Shown: piece after piece, positions 24,054-36,300 of the stretch
Layout: the number at the start of each line of letters is the position of its first letter
Position numbering within the stretch: position 1 is the first letter of the stretch
Assembly (NCBI GenBank): GCA_002633005.1
Contig: NMRA01000355.1
Coordinates: forward strand, 1 to 64,000
DNA length: 64,000 nucleotides
From: Phoronis australis
Lineage: Eukaryota; Phoronida; Phoronidae
Direction of reading: 5' to 3'
The notes under the pieces: model-generated
Seen by the model: only the letters and a program-made list of their open reading frames with translations
Database searches by the model: none
Told to the model about the DNA's origin: nothing
Translations under genes and position numbers: made by a program

Positions 24054-25347
24054 GCGTCACTCTTTCCATATTAGTTTCAACCCATGTTTACTCTGAAGTT
24101 AGAGTTAATGTACTGTGATTTTGGTTCTCCAGGAAGGCCAAAGGTGGCGTTGTAACTACAGTGCCGTTGTTCTGCGTATAATACATGTAAAATGTATGCA
24201 GAGTATACATGTAGTGTATTACAACCAACACTGCTTGAACTTCAACAGTCTGTGTGATTTCACGTGTGGCAGTTGAGGGACGGGGTGTTATCAAACTTTT
24301 TCCATCCATTAGCTGTAACCGTCAAATCTACATGTACCGGTTTATCTGAAATGAGTTCATTTAATTGGTTTATGACCATAGTGACAATACTTGCACGCCT
24401 TGCAGTCGCGATTTGCTCTTGAAACAGAAGCTTACAACCTTTGAAGAACCATGCCTCTCACCGGCATCTGACTAAGCGGACAAACCACCAGACTTACATT
24501 TACTAAAGGCGATAAGAAAATTGAGCATGCCTTCTTATCAAACTTTAAAAACTTTATCGAAGCGTGTTTGGAGACGTCCTTGGCAATTTCAGAGAGTCGA
24601 ATCACGATTCACGTTGGGTGGTCTCAGGTCTTAGGCTATACACTGTACTTGTCTCGGGATTGTGATATGCCAAGTTTACATGCTAAAAAATTACGAGCGT
24701 ACCTATTGAAGATCCATGTAACAATTCCATTTAACCTCTAAGGACGTTATCCATGATAATTTCGATGTTAGAATGATAAATGGCTCGAACATGTAATTTC
24801 AATTCTGACCCAAATTGGTAAATCGAAATGAATTGAATTTTTAGCTCATATAATTGAAACTGTAGTTTTGTGATTCAAAGAAAATGTAAGTACACCGGGA
24901 GCGTATTTGCGAAATGTCACAGTGTATTTCCTGTTTCGCGGTATTTACTCACAATACTATTCGCCAGAAGGGCACGTCTGCACAATTTTCCAATGCTGCC
25001 ATGTGTGACGCAGTAAATTTTTCTTCATTTGACCACCTCAGCTCAGTGCACGTAGTCTAATCTTTGTGCTCAAAATCGAATTTGAAATTATTTCCCCTTT
25101 TCGTCCTGTTTTAAGACACACTCAAGATAAAGAAGTTATGATCCAGAGCACGAAAACGTTTTGGTTTGTATGAATCACTGTCTAATCCTAGTTTGTACTT
25201 GATGACCCCATAACTAAAGCTACAAGTTCGAGTCTGAACTCGAAATTTCGAGATATCTCGAGATAGTAGCTCATACCTATTGGTCATCAAATGCGAACTT
25301 CGCCTAGAAACTTATCTCCGTAACCAAAATGTACTCCAGCATAGAAC

Positions 25348-25353
25348 AATAAA
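25348..25353 (+). terminator. Possible poly(A) signal of the PKA RII gene
   Basis: An AATAAA hexamer about 1.3 kb after the RII stop codon, among the first perfect ones noticed downstream on this strand. The hexamer is common by chance in AT-rich DNA, and no transcript evidence is available here. Confidence 0.2.
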
Positions 25354-27862
25354 CACACAGACTTAGTTGAGTTCGTAGCAAAACTGGACCTAAAATGTAG
25401 AGAAAAGTTTCCGGCCCGAAAGTGTGTAAGCATCACGCAGTCAATCGTACAACGCATCGTGACGTCATGATAGAGCCATTGTTTTGCATCTGACGTAGAT
25501 TCATTTTTGTCACTATGCTCGTTACATGTATTAAGCCTCTCTCCATGTGTGCACTCAGCAATGAGCAAATTCAAGTCAGATTCTAATGACGTAAAAAATA
25601 CTGTGTATGAAGGGAAAAGGGGCACTGGCAACATTCACAACAGTGCTTCTTTCTTTGTACCACTTTCAGTTAGGAAAATTGTTCTTCAACAAAACATTCA
25701 ATCGCAAGCAAAAACAGCGAATGTTTGAAGTCTTGCCTATGAGAGGCCGTTTCTTCAGTATCAGAAGTTAAGGAACATGAGCCTACACTTAGAGGAAAAT
25801 GCGCTGAAAATCTTAGTTGGTTTCCCGCATGACTTCTTAATTTGTGGGACTATTAACTCATTCATAATAAAAGTTGTTGTCACTCCCGTTTGTTAGCAGT
25901 CAGTGATTTACTCTTTATCAAGGCGCTTTGGCGCTTAAACGCATCATCATACTCACCCGATATTGATACCGAATGAGTCACCAACAGTCGCATGCGTGCA
26001 ATTTCAGAGTTACTTGAGTCGTTGAGAGTTTCGATGTTCTTGGTAGGGTCCCATCACGATGAGGAATGTGGGATTAGTTTTATGAGACTAAAAAGTCTTT
26101 TTTTGATGTCCATTTTAGCCATATAAACAGCAAACTACAGCCTTTAGTTATGTAGAACGCTATAAAATGCCCTAAGTTGGTTAGTTTCGGACCATTTTAT
26201 CTCAGAAATGTCTGATTGGATTCACAAGAAACATTATGATATTAATATGATTCCAACTCTGTTCTCTAAAACGATTTCAGGGGACTGTATTTATAATGTC
26301 CCAATTTCGCGCGAGGGACGAACATTTATTAATAGGATTTTCGTGATGTTCTTGAATTAACTAGAAAATTACGCAAGTTGAAAAGGAAGTGCTAGTCAGA
26401 AAACTGTAACCGGGTTTCTGAGATATATTCTTGGATATTTGTGTCAAACGAAACTTGTTTATGTTGTTTTGTGTGTTAAAATGCATATTTCTTTTTTCTA
26501 AAAAGTACCAAAAGACATGGTCGCGTGACCTAGATCAATAAACTTTGGTAAAGAGTCGAAAGTCAAACTCCGCAGTCTTTTGTATTCTCAACAAGGTGTT
26601 ATACCTTTACACAGTAAACATCTATAAATGTTTGGAAGTTTGTCTAAAAACATGCAGTCATCGATAAGATACTACAAGGCCCGAGTTATTGTAAATTCAA
26701 ATACGTAGCAGTTTAGAGACTTTTGTCAACTGAACATCTGGTACACGTCAACTAAACATTTCGCGCACAAGTCTGTCTGCGAATGAACCGAGCAATGGCA
26801 TTTTTGAAAACTTTCTTGGCGCAAAACGCGATCTCGTGGCATTGCCACAGTTAACGCGAAGAAAAAAGAACTCGGCAAAAGCAAAATATCCATCAGTAGT
26901 AAAATTCTTCACGTGTTTACCTACATGTAGGTGTATCATTGAGTGGACATCGTGCGAATGAACTAAGAATCAACACAGAATCTAAAATGCTCCTGCGATG
27001 ACTTTGTTCTGAATCTCTCCAAGTTGTAACGCAGTTATTGTGTTGTTTCCTCCGAGCACAATGCACTTAGCGTAAGCCATCACTGCCCAAAGGCCTACTG
27101 TAAATTTAGTGTTTCAACGCTTCCTATTGGATGCACCTGTGAGAGATACGCGTTGCAAGCATAATTGGAACCGTGAGTATCGCCATTCCGAATGACAGAT
27201 TTCTAGTCCTTTGGTAGAATTTTTACTTCAAATTTACACTGTAACGGACGTTTACGTGGAATTGCCATTGATTCTACTACTTAATAAAACGAGTGTAAGC
27301 TTGAAAATGTCGCTTTAGACCACATACGGTTTTGATAGTGGTTTATTATAGCTTGAGACCAACCTCTAATCTGGTGTGTGGTTTTATAGGCCGAGCATGG
27401 TGTCAAAGAATAAAAAAATCAAAGCGCCAGTATTTTTCCAAAATATAAATCAATTATCATTCAAGTAAGTTCAGAGAGTAAGTAATTTAAATCAAAAGTA
27501 TACCACTTCTTGCACGGAGTTATCAAAAACTACATTCCGTTACCGTGCATACGATTGTCGAGACCCATCTACATGTTTGATCTTAACTCTGGGTAAAAGC
27601 GAGCAAAACACTTTTAAACATTACTTGAGTAAAAGTTGCCCAATTTGTTACAAAATAAACGTTGGTGTAATATCAGGTCTCTCCATCTTCCTGACAGTGA
27701 TCAGATGTCCGTTACCAACAAGAGCATAGAACGCACCAGGCACTCAAGCAAACGTTTCTTAGTTTATTAGGGTTGGTCAACCCTAAAAATCGGAAATGGC
27801 GCAAGCACACACTTCTTGGGACTTGTGAGTTGTGGCATATTCGGCAGCAAATCATTAACGAA

Positions 27863-27882
27863 TACATGTACATGTACATGTA
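27863..27882. repeat. TACATG run, 20 bp perfect palindrome
   Basis: Three overlapping TACATGTA octamers form one self-complementary tract. It is an extreme case of an octamer common across the whole window. Confidence 0.9.
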
Positions 27883-29242
27883 AGTGTAGTAGCTTTAAGT
27901 TAGAACTCAGTAGTGTCCTTTCAACAGCGGGAATGTAGCTTTAAACAAAAGCATTTCAATACGGTTCTGATGTCGCGTGACCATTCGGTATATATTTGTG
28001 ACGCTGTGCTGTTTGGCAGATAGGATAAATTTATTGTATTATTAGAGTATCTTGAGGTGTTACGCGCATGATAGTCGATTGTGGAATTGGGGTAAACAAT
28101 GTTATTAACAGAATGCATGTAGGGTCCGGCCTTTGTTTATCAAGTGCAATACGAACGGTCGGCGCTTTGGAGGTCGCAATCACGATATTACGAACGCAGC
28201 GCAACTAACATTCATATGTTTCTATTCAGTCTGAACGGCTACCGTCGCAATCCACTTTAATGAACCGTGTCCAAATTAAATGCATGTTACCGGCGATCCG
28301 CTTACTGCCAGACTTACGACCAGACTTGCAACCTTTCTATAATGCAAGCACTGGATTTTATGAGACACATCGGATTCTGAAGTAAATGAATTTGACAGAA
28401 AATAACTGATCGTTGCCTACGTTACCTTGATTAAATCAACGACAAAGGAAATTGAGCCAGCAATGCAAACATAAGTTGTAGCGTTTCCCACATACATGTA
28501 AGTGACATCTATCGGAAAGGTATCCAGCTAATGCTTGGCAGTAGCGACCATACCAGAATGACCTAAGGGGAATATAATTTGAAGCGGAATATCGGCCAGT
28601 CTTCAAAAGACGAACTACTACATGTACAGAAGAGGATGGTTTTAAAACCGCATGTGTAAGAATTCAAAATATTTAACAATAATGCAGTAAGTAAGTTCTC
28701 TTTCGCGCATGAAAGCAAAATTCATTGATTTAGATCATGCTGTTGTTATTGTTTAATTCATTTACGTTCCCTGGTGCTGTCAAAACAGATTATTGGTTAT
28801 TGGTTTGTCAAACTGGCGAGAACGTCAGCCATGCAACGAGTTTTCTGCATCGGAGACAAATGACACCTATTTCCCTAGTCTCCCCTAATTCCAGAGGTGA
28901 AAATTTAGCCATAATACCTGGCGCAAAGTCTTAAAATAGGGATCGCAACGATTATCGCGCATGTTGCTCCCACATTGGTTGTATGTGGTAAGTGTGCGTG
29001 ATTCCAATTTAACTTTCATGGTAAGGGATCATTGCTAGTGTTCAGCGTTCTTTGAGATGTGGTCTAGGTTACGCTTCCGTTGCATGCGCTTAATACATGT
29101 AATTCTGCTTGGTGATGAATCACCATTCTGTGCCGGTAAAGGTACGATTACCGTCCACGTGTCAACCGTTGAATAGCCAAAGGGTAACAGAACAGTTTTC
29201 ATTTGGTTTTGCCCAAGGAAAACACACATTCATGTACTTGTC

Positions 29243-29540
29243 ACCTTTTCTCAACTCTGTCAAAACCGGCATCCAAATAACGACAAGTTTCGAGTCATTT
29301 CACATCAAACTCCCTAAAGATGAGCACTGGAACTTTATTGTGTCTTGTATTTTGGCCTTTTCACTCCTACTTACAAAAACAATGATGGCAAAACAGGCAT
29401 TTTTAAACACACTAAATTATGACTTTTCATTTCAAAACCACCAACCTCATTGCCAATGCACGACATAAGCCGACGTTAGATTCTGAAAGCAAATTTCCCA
29501 AAAATGTGGTCCAAAAATTCTAAGGACTATCTGAAATCGC
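29243..29540 (+). repeat. Dispersed repeat R1, copy 2
   Basis: Second copy of the 17.9 kb repeat, ending TATCTGAAATCGC as the first does. It lies just downstream of the ammonium transporter stop next to a SINE fragment, so the transporter 3' flank is repeat-derived. Confidence 0.75.
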
Positions 29541-29568
29541 CATATATCAATAAAGCATAAAAATATTT

Positions 29569-29655
29569 CCAGGTGATCAGTGCAATGGGCCCACATGCGA
29601 GGCCTGCGCACGTCTGGTACAACGTGTATCAGACCGCCTGCAATTATTTTTTATT
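29569..29655 (+). mobile_element. 5'-truncated SINE copy at the end of the ammonium transporter gene
   Basis: Matches the body of the 6.0 kb SINE: CCAGGTGATCAG, then GCACGTCTGGTACAACGTGT, AGACCG and CAATTATTTTTT. The tRNA head is missing. It ends 15 bases from the transporter stop codon and lies antisense to that gene. Confidence 0.7.
29650..29655 (-). terminator. Possible poly(A) signal just after the ammonium transporter stop
   Basis: On the - strand AATAAA begins about 15 bases after the TGA. It sits inside the A/T tail of a SINE-like repeat lying antisense to the gene, so either the 3' UTR is extremely short or the real signal lies further on. Confidence 0.3.
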
Positions 29656-29669
29656 ATTTTCCCAACAAA

Positions 29670-30320
29670 TCAAACAAATGCTTTGTTTACACAACTTTTA
29701 GATGAATATTCGTTTTCGTTATGAACTGTTATACGCGTTAGACAAGAGGTAGACTCGTCGGTTACGATATGATTCGTTGTAATTTCGTTGGATGGAATGC
29801 GCGCATTCTCAGTACGATTTGAATCGTGATGTCTTGTAGTGTAAGCGTTGTTATGCAAACGTTCACTCGTAGATTCTGAAGGGTATGAATATTCGGCTTG
29901 AAATTCTTGCCCATGGACGTCATCAGATCTCGGAACTACTTCTAAACTCTCATCCGTGAAGTAAACCCAGCGACTATTAGAATTAATGACGTCACGGTTG
30001 CCACTGACGGGTCCTGAACTACCGTTCAAAGTGCCTTTTGAAGCCGACGACGGCAACTGAGACCTGGGACGACGCGCTTGGTCATAATCGTACTCCACAC
30101 TTCTTCGATGTCCGTAACTCGATCTTCGACGAAAACACGAACGTCTCCTTTGTTTCAACTTGTTTATGTTGAATATCGATGGACAACTGAATGTGTTCTT
30201 CTCGCCGTCTGTGATTGGCTCATCGCCGTCAGAGTAATCCCCAATTCCGTGCTCACACCAATCAGCTCCCAATATCTCATCTCCAAGGCTCACGCGCATG
30301 CCTATAGTTAAATCGATCAT
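29670..30320 (-). CDS. AMT: Ammonium transporter exon 7 (conserved C-terminal motif and long cytosolic tail)
   Basis: The last exon, 216 codons plus TGA, acceptor CTTCTCTTGCAG (phase 0). It opens MIDLTIGMRVSLGDEILGAD and WCEHGIGD, the conserved C-terminal segment that couples subunits in Amt trimers. About 190 further residues show no domain I recognise. They are hydrophilic, with a basic cluster QRRRSCFRRRSSYGHRRSVE at 458-477 offering Ser462, Ser468 and Ser469 in R-R-x-S context. The rest is Ser/Asn/Thr/Glu-rich and probably disordered. Such a tail is long compared with the 30-60 residues common in the family. Confidence 0.92.
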   Translation of the reverse strand: MIDLTIGMRVSLGDEILGADWCEHGIGDYSDGDEPITDGEKNTFSCPSIFNINKLKQRRRSCFRRRSSYGHRRSVEYDYDQARRPRSQLPSSASKGTLNGSSGPVSGNRDVINSNSRWVYFTDESLEVVPRSDDVHGQEFQAEYSYPSESTSERLHNNAYTTRHHDSNRTENARIPSNEITTNHIVTDESTSCLTRITVHNENEYSSKSCVNKAFV

Positions 30321-33300
30321 CTGCAAGAGAAGGTAAATGTCGGTAAAACTGTACCGGACCCTATCTTGCACAGTCATAAGTCTTCAGCAAGTCGTAAACA
30401 GAATACGACACTCTGGTGGTTAATAATTCTGTATCAAAACGAGGCTTGACAGACGACAATAACCCCCAATTTATGAGATCCCGAACGGTTCATTCAGTGT
30501 TCCTACAGAAACTAGCTTTTACGTAGATTTTCAAACGGCTCTTGTCTGTCCGATTGGGAACCAAAATATTTTCTCTGTGTGGATTTTCTTCCGACTTCCG
30601 TGAAACTTTGGTCAGAACACCAAAAGTTCGACGATTGCCCATTATGAGTCGAAGGTGCTTGAAGTTTTCACAACGATCTGACCAAAATTGCCACTGGAAA
30701 CAATTACTGACGTTTAAAGGGTCATTTGACTAAAAAGTAACGTGATGTACTAAGATCGAAATGGAGAATCGCGAGGCATGACCGTCTTCAGAAGACTGTA
30801 GAGCACAAAACGTTCAGACTGCAAGAACATAAAAAAACGCAAAAAGTCCCTGGCGGGAATTGCCAGCGCTTTTAAGGTCTAACGTTCGCGTGAGCAAAAA
30901 TTAAAGTACTGATGAAACTTATTAGGCAATATTCTGTCGTGTTATACATGTACGTAGCTACATGTACATGTATATTCTTTCTTACTATAGCGGTCGCTGC
31001 TATCGCCTCTAGCGAGATGGAAATTGAATTTATTTTATCAGAAATTTCCCGCCAAACGTTCATCAAATTATGGCAGACAGACAATGCTGAAGGAAAATAC
31101 TTGTAGACAATAAAAACCGTCTTGCTATTTTACAACAAGTCGGACTGAGGCTTGGTGTCGTTACGCACCTTTAGTCGATTTTGTCTGCCTCTCAGGGCTT
31201 CGCGAGATGAGCCAAACTTCCTACCGGGTGAATGTGGTGAATGGTTTACTCTGTCTGAGATGTTTGTCACTTGGATATGAATTAGCAAATAATTCCGCAG
31301 CGGAAAACAGAAAATCATAGTTGCAAATTAAATTAGGGTAACACCTGCCATCGGAGGACGCCATTTCTTTGGATTGTGAGCAATCTCTCCCGCTGTTCAA
31401 GCCTTGTTTCAGAGAATAAATGTTATTAATGACATACTGTATATCATTTTCATAAAACGATATTGGGGGGACATTGGGCACGAGTAGCTACTGTAGTTTT
31501 CCCTCCCTCGCGTACTTTCAAACGTTCAATGTTCCAGTTTTGTTCTTGACGCGAAAAAGACACCAACTGCGTGGAATTTACCCGTTCTAAGCACATATTG
31601 TTACTGCAGATTTCTAAAAAAACTTTATGCTCACCACGTTTACACAAAAGCAAATATGCTATCTTTCAATGCAAATTGTTGGTTATTGGATGTCTGTCTG
31701 CAATATACATGTACGTGTCATGCTATTCGAATAGCCTTGCTATTATTATCTATCTGCGTAATTATATTGACGTTAATGGAAACCTTGGCTGAGTTAGGTA
31801 GACGCAGGAACCTCGCTAGTGTGAACAACTGAACACGCACGTCTCGTGTAATGCGTTGCATTTTCGCAAGGTTCTCAATGCACGCCCTAACTGCGATAAA
31901 TAGCGGATTGCACTCTCTGTACAATTTGCTTGTGGTGTGAAGAGGTAGTTGACAACCTTGATGCAAAGCTGTATGAATATACAGCTTGGGATCTACTTGT
32001 ATGTGAATGAACAAATGGACAAGTAAAATCTAGCACAAAATTAGTATCATGATGAAGCACACATTTCATTGAATACAACTATTTACAGATGTCATAAAAA
32101 TAGTCGTCCTACCGTTATTCTGCTGCTTTACCGTAGAGCTGCCTTATGAGCGACGAGTTTCAACGCCATGGCATATAGCGCCAACTTTTGGACATTTTTT
32201 TTCGATTCTTTAATCAACTGTTCTGCTTCAACTAGGTTGCGTACATGACAAAACGAATTATCAGAACTGGTTTCGCTTCATTTTACGCTTTTGGAATTTT
32301 GATACCTGCAAACCGAATTTCAGTTCAAAGTTTTTGTGAGGCAGTCAAAAATTAAGAAACTTACTTCTCTATGTTACAAAAGCAGGCGAATTATACAAGA
32401 AATAACTTTGATTAGATTGATGTTTTCACTTAAACGGACGCCAACGGAAAAGGTTTGTGTCGGACGGGCTCCCAGGTTTTGGATACACCCCTGCCGTTCG
32501 TTAGCTCTACATGTACATGTTAACATACGTTTCACGACTAGGTGACGAGCAGAACTATCCGAGAAATGTGGAATTTCGAGGTCTGTTGGAGATAAGCTAA
32601 CAAAGGTTCATAGCCAATAGGCTACTCACCTCTTAAACAGAGCTGAAGGGCCACAGGAGGGCTTTTCCGATTCCTGAAATGGGCATAAAACAAAAGAATG
32701 GGGGGAAATTCTTATTCAGCGTGTTAGTACTGTACTATCCATATCAAATTCCCTTCACATGTTTAGGGAAAACCGTAACCGGTCTTACCGCTTATACTTC
32801 GCCTTTTCACCTTCCTTTAACAACGAATCGAATCGTCTGCACTCTTGTAACCACAGTTTTTGACCTAATGACGTCATGTTGTGACCCGAATGCCAGCCAA
32901 TCCGCCAAGTGAATGTTTCAGCTAGCGAGTTCACAAAAGTGCAAATGGCGGAGTGGAGAGCGAATTGTAAAAAGTAGAATTTTTGAGTGAATATGTGCTT
33001 TCGAAAGGGTTGGTTTCTGTGCATATATATTTGACGGATTATTTCTTCAGATACACCTGTAAATGTATTCAATCGCAATTTCGACATGTGCAGGCTAATA
33101 TTTGATGTGCAATTCGAGTGTGATATGTATAACTTAATTCTACACTTTTAATATACGGACTTCTACACCTATTAAAGGGCTAGTTTGCCGACTAAATGTT
33201 TCATAGCCGCATATTGAAGTTAGTCTCCATACAGCTAGCTGGCTGGAAAGTTACTCGTTAGCTAGCCAGAATGCTGCAGCTTGAAACCACTGTGCGTTAA

Positions 33301-36300
33301 GGTCCAACAGACCTCAAAATTTCACACCACCCGGGTAGTTCTGTGTGTCATCTCGGCGTGAAACTTGTCTCAGCATTAACAGCTAACGACCGGCGGGTGT
33401 CCATGCAAAACTTATAAGTCAACCGACACTTACATTGCCCGATACATCCGTAAAAGTGAAAAACAATATAATAAACGACATTTTCTTGCACAATTCTCGG
33501 CCTTTCGTAACAAATAAAAACCTATCGTCAGCAAAAGACGTCGTATGGAGGTAACAAGGTATTGTTTGAATTGCGAGATTCATGCGACGGTCGTAAGCGC
33601 GTCGCATGGTTATTGCGTATGGGACACTTCCATTGTTTTCCTTTTATGTGATTTTGGTGGAGATAACACTGCAGGTCGCATGGCTATCGTATATTGGGGG
33701 CATATCAGCCCATTACCCGGTTAATGCTTGCCGATATCTTTATAAAAGGAAAGAAAAACAAAGTGACCAATGCATACGCCTATCTGGTGATATCTATGCT
33801 ATGAGCTTGCGACCTAGTTTCGCGTGGGCAAGTTTGAAAACAGTACGCTCGTCGCACGTGCACCCGCCATTTCCTAACGTCTTTGCGACATATCTCGGGA
33901 GATGATGGCAACTTTGCAGCAGCAAAATTTGTTCTGAAATTCGGTTTGCTGGTTTTGAAAATACACAAAATCTATAACGAAATGAAACCAGTTCCGATAT
34001 TTTGTTGTGACATGTACGCAGGCTTGTGGAAGAAAACAGTGTATACAGCAGTATTTTTAGTATTCAGTTTGGCACCAAGGCTAGCTGCTCGTGTGCCCCA
34101 ACGAAACGTTATTTACTACGACGCATTGAAAGACAAGACAAGAACTAACAAACAAGATGGTATACCTTAAGAAGCAAGAAAGAGGTAATAGCTGTCCATG
34201 TTGAGACGACAATAATGGTCAATGCCTGCACCCCTAGCAGATAGAACCCTCCGCCTTTGAACAAACCACGTCGACCATAGGTGAGCGATAAGATATCTTC
34301 CTATGGAGATATAAAATAAATATGCATATGATTGAGAATACACTTGCCGCAAAGTTTTGATAAATTTACATATTCTCGCGAAAGGGGAATTCTAAAAGTA
34401 CAGAGCTCGTCCGGGCTAACGCCTCTTTTTCGGTTTTCTGCACACACCGAAATTTCCAAACTTTAATTTTCAAGATCCCATGCTTGGCTTAAAGGAGAAT
34501 GCCATCCAAAAACAACCTAGTTTGTATCAATTTAGATGGAGTAGTTCTACTCGATAACGGCACGTTCGGTTGCGTTACCTGACATCTGACAGCAGGCGGA
34601 GGTGTTGAAATTATCCAATGACGTAATTGGTTTCACATGCAGTCTGTTCAGCAATTCACAATACGGGTTAGTGTGATTATCGCCTGGATTCATCGTTTAA
34701 CACCAATAAATCATCAAACTTCGATGTAAAACCCTTAAAAACATTCTTATAAAAACGTGTTCTTATATTTCGCTGTTATGGATTTACAGGTATTTGGACA
34801 CACCGTAGCCTACAAAGTTCGGCAGGCCAATTTACCAAGGTACGTAGCATGAGTTTGGGGTCTGTTCGGAGACAAATTCGAAGTATTCTTCCGTGAAATA
34901 CAGACAGGAGAACCTAGATATGTGTTGTTTATACTTGTGATTTTTTGAGTTCTAAACACACAAAACGCTTGTTATCCCGGCCAGTGGCTCGGAACCCGAT
35001 CTGGCCCGGTGTCTTGACCGCGGGACTGACTCGTTATCCCGGACAGTGGCTCGGAACCGGGACTGGCACGAACGTAAACCAGCTTCAGTTGGAAACTAAA
35101 CCTCCAGTCACGAAAAGACCATACTAGTGAGCCAAAGAATGTGCACGTAATTACGTGAATTAGCCACGAAACTGAAAATCTACTTACTTGTCGGGGGCCG
35201 CGAAGTCGGGTTCCCCTTCCACAGACCGTCATGACAAAGGTACAGTAACAATGCTTTGAATAATGTATTTGTATTTCTAAATAAAGATTACCCTAACATG
35301 TGACCATAGCATATAAAATCAATTAATTGCTTCACAACAGCTTTTCGTCAGCAAACACTGAATAAGCATGCGCTCACACGGCCTCGGTGCCCGGTCGATT
35401 ACCTTTGTTGCCGGCATCAAAAGACGCAAAAACGCAGTGTTTTATTAATTGCTGGCTTCTCATTTGCACTCACGAGTACTCCAAGGCATTACAAAGTGTA
35501 TCTAATGAGACAGACTTTGTTTCAGTTTCATTATAAGCATTGGTTAGGATGAGAATAATTCATTTTGAAACAGAGCGCTGAATAATAAACGTTTACATGG
35601 CAACTCGGCCGGTGCCAATCCCGACTTAGTCAAGAGCTCATCCGACGAAGACTTCACGGGTCTGATCGTTAGGTTTCACAGGCTATCAGTTCGAACGGGA
35701 ATACACTGATCAAGAAATACTAGAGAAGCGCCTTGAACATGCACAGGCAACGGAATGCATGGATAGTTCTTTGGTAAGCTGGAATTCGTCAGAGAAATCA
35801 CTGTCGACGAAATGCCGGCCACAGACACGGAGATGTTTCACGGCCTCATACTTGCTATTAACAGCGTATTTTTCATTCTCCACTACGCGACCCACTTCCT
35901 AAGCATTTTGGACTCTCGAGGAAGTCGAAAAAATGATATACCCGATTTCTTCGCAGCTTCATAGTTCGGACAAGTGGGAACAAAGGATCGCAATATAGCG
36001 GCATTCACTCTGCAGACGAACCACTGACGTCGCTACGTCGTTTCTCACCTTCCTCACAGGTTAACGCGACCTCTCGGCAAGGTGAGGTCGACCGTATAAG
36101 AGGCGATGTGGATACAGACCGATTAAGACGGTAAAAAAGGCTAATTAAATCGGGTGGCATTCTCCTTTAAGGCCTACAGTCAATTCATATGGCGGATACT
36201 AATTCTTTGTGAAGTCTCCGTGTCTTTGAAAACGCACGTCGTTTGCTTTTGAACATAGATCAGCCCCTTGTCATAATCGTAGTGCAACAACGTGTTCTTT

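Larger units (their letters stand above)
24054..29242. other. Intergenic between the convergent genes
   Basis: Holds any 3' UTR of the PKA gene, the TACATG palindrome at 27.86 kb, a CGAGATATCTCG palindrome near 25250 and a head-to-head TTAGGG/CCCTAA pair at 27767-27786. No further gene seen. Confidence 0.55.
34493..36166. mobile_element. Kolobok-like DNA transposon remnant (TTAA target site, THAP relic)
   Basis: A 1674 bp element bounded by TTAA at 34489-34492 and 36167-36170. Its termini are inverted repeats: AGGAGAATGCCATCC on the left, and on the right the complement of the same sequence with one mismatch. TTAA target duplication, termini starting with two purines and a THAP-domain transposase are together typical of the Kolobok superfamily; piggyBac shares TTAA but not THAP. 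Inside are a ~62 bp tandem duplication (34971-35067), the beginning of a P2X7-like frame on the + strand (35448-35767) and a broken THAP domain on the - strand (35710-35985). No catalytic core is visible, so this is an internally deleted, non-autonomous copy. Confidence 0.7.

Noticed and set aside
34493-36166. piggyBac as the class of the TTAA element
   Set aside because: piggyBac also uses TTAA, but its ends usually begin CCC and it lacks a THAP domain; Kolobok fits better.
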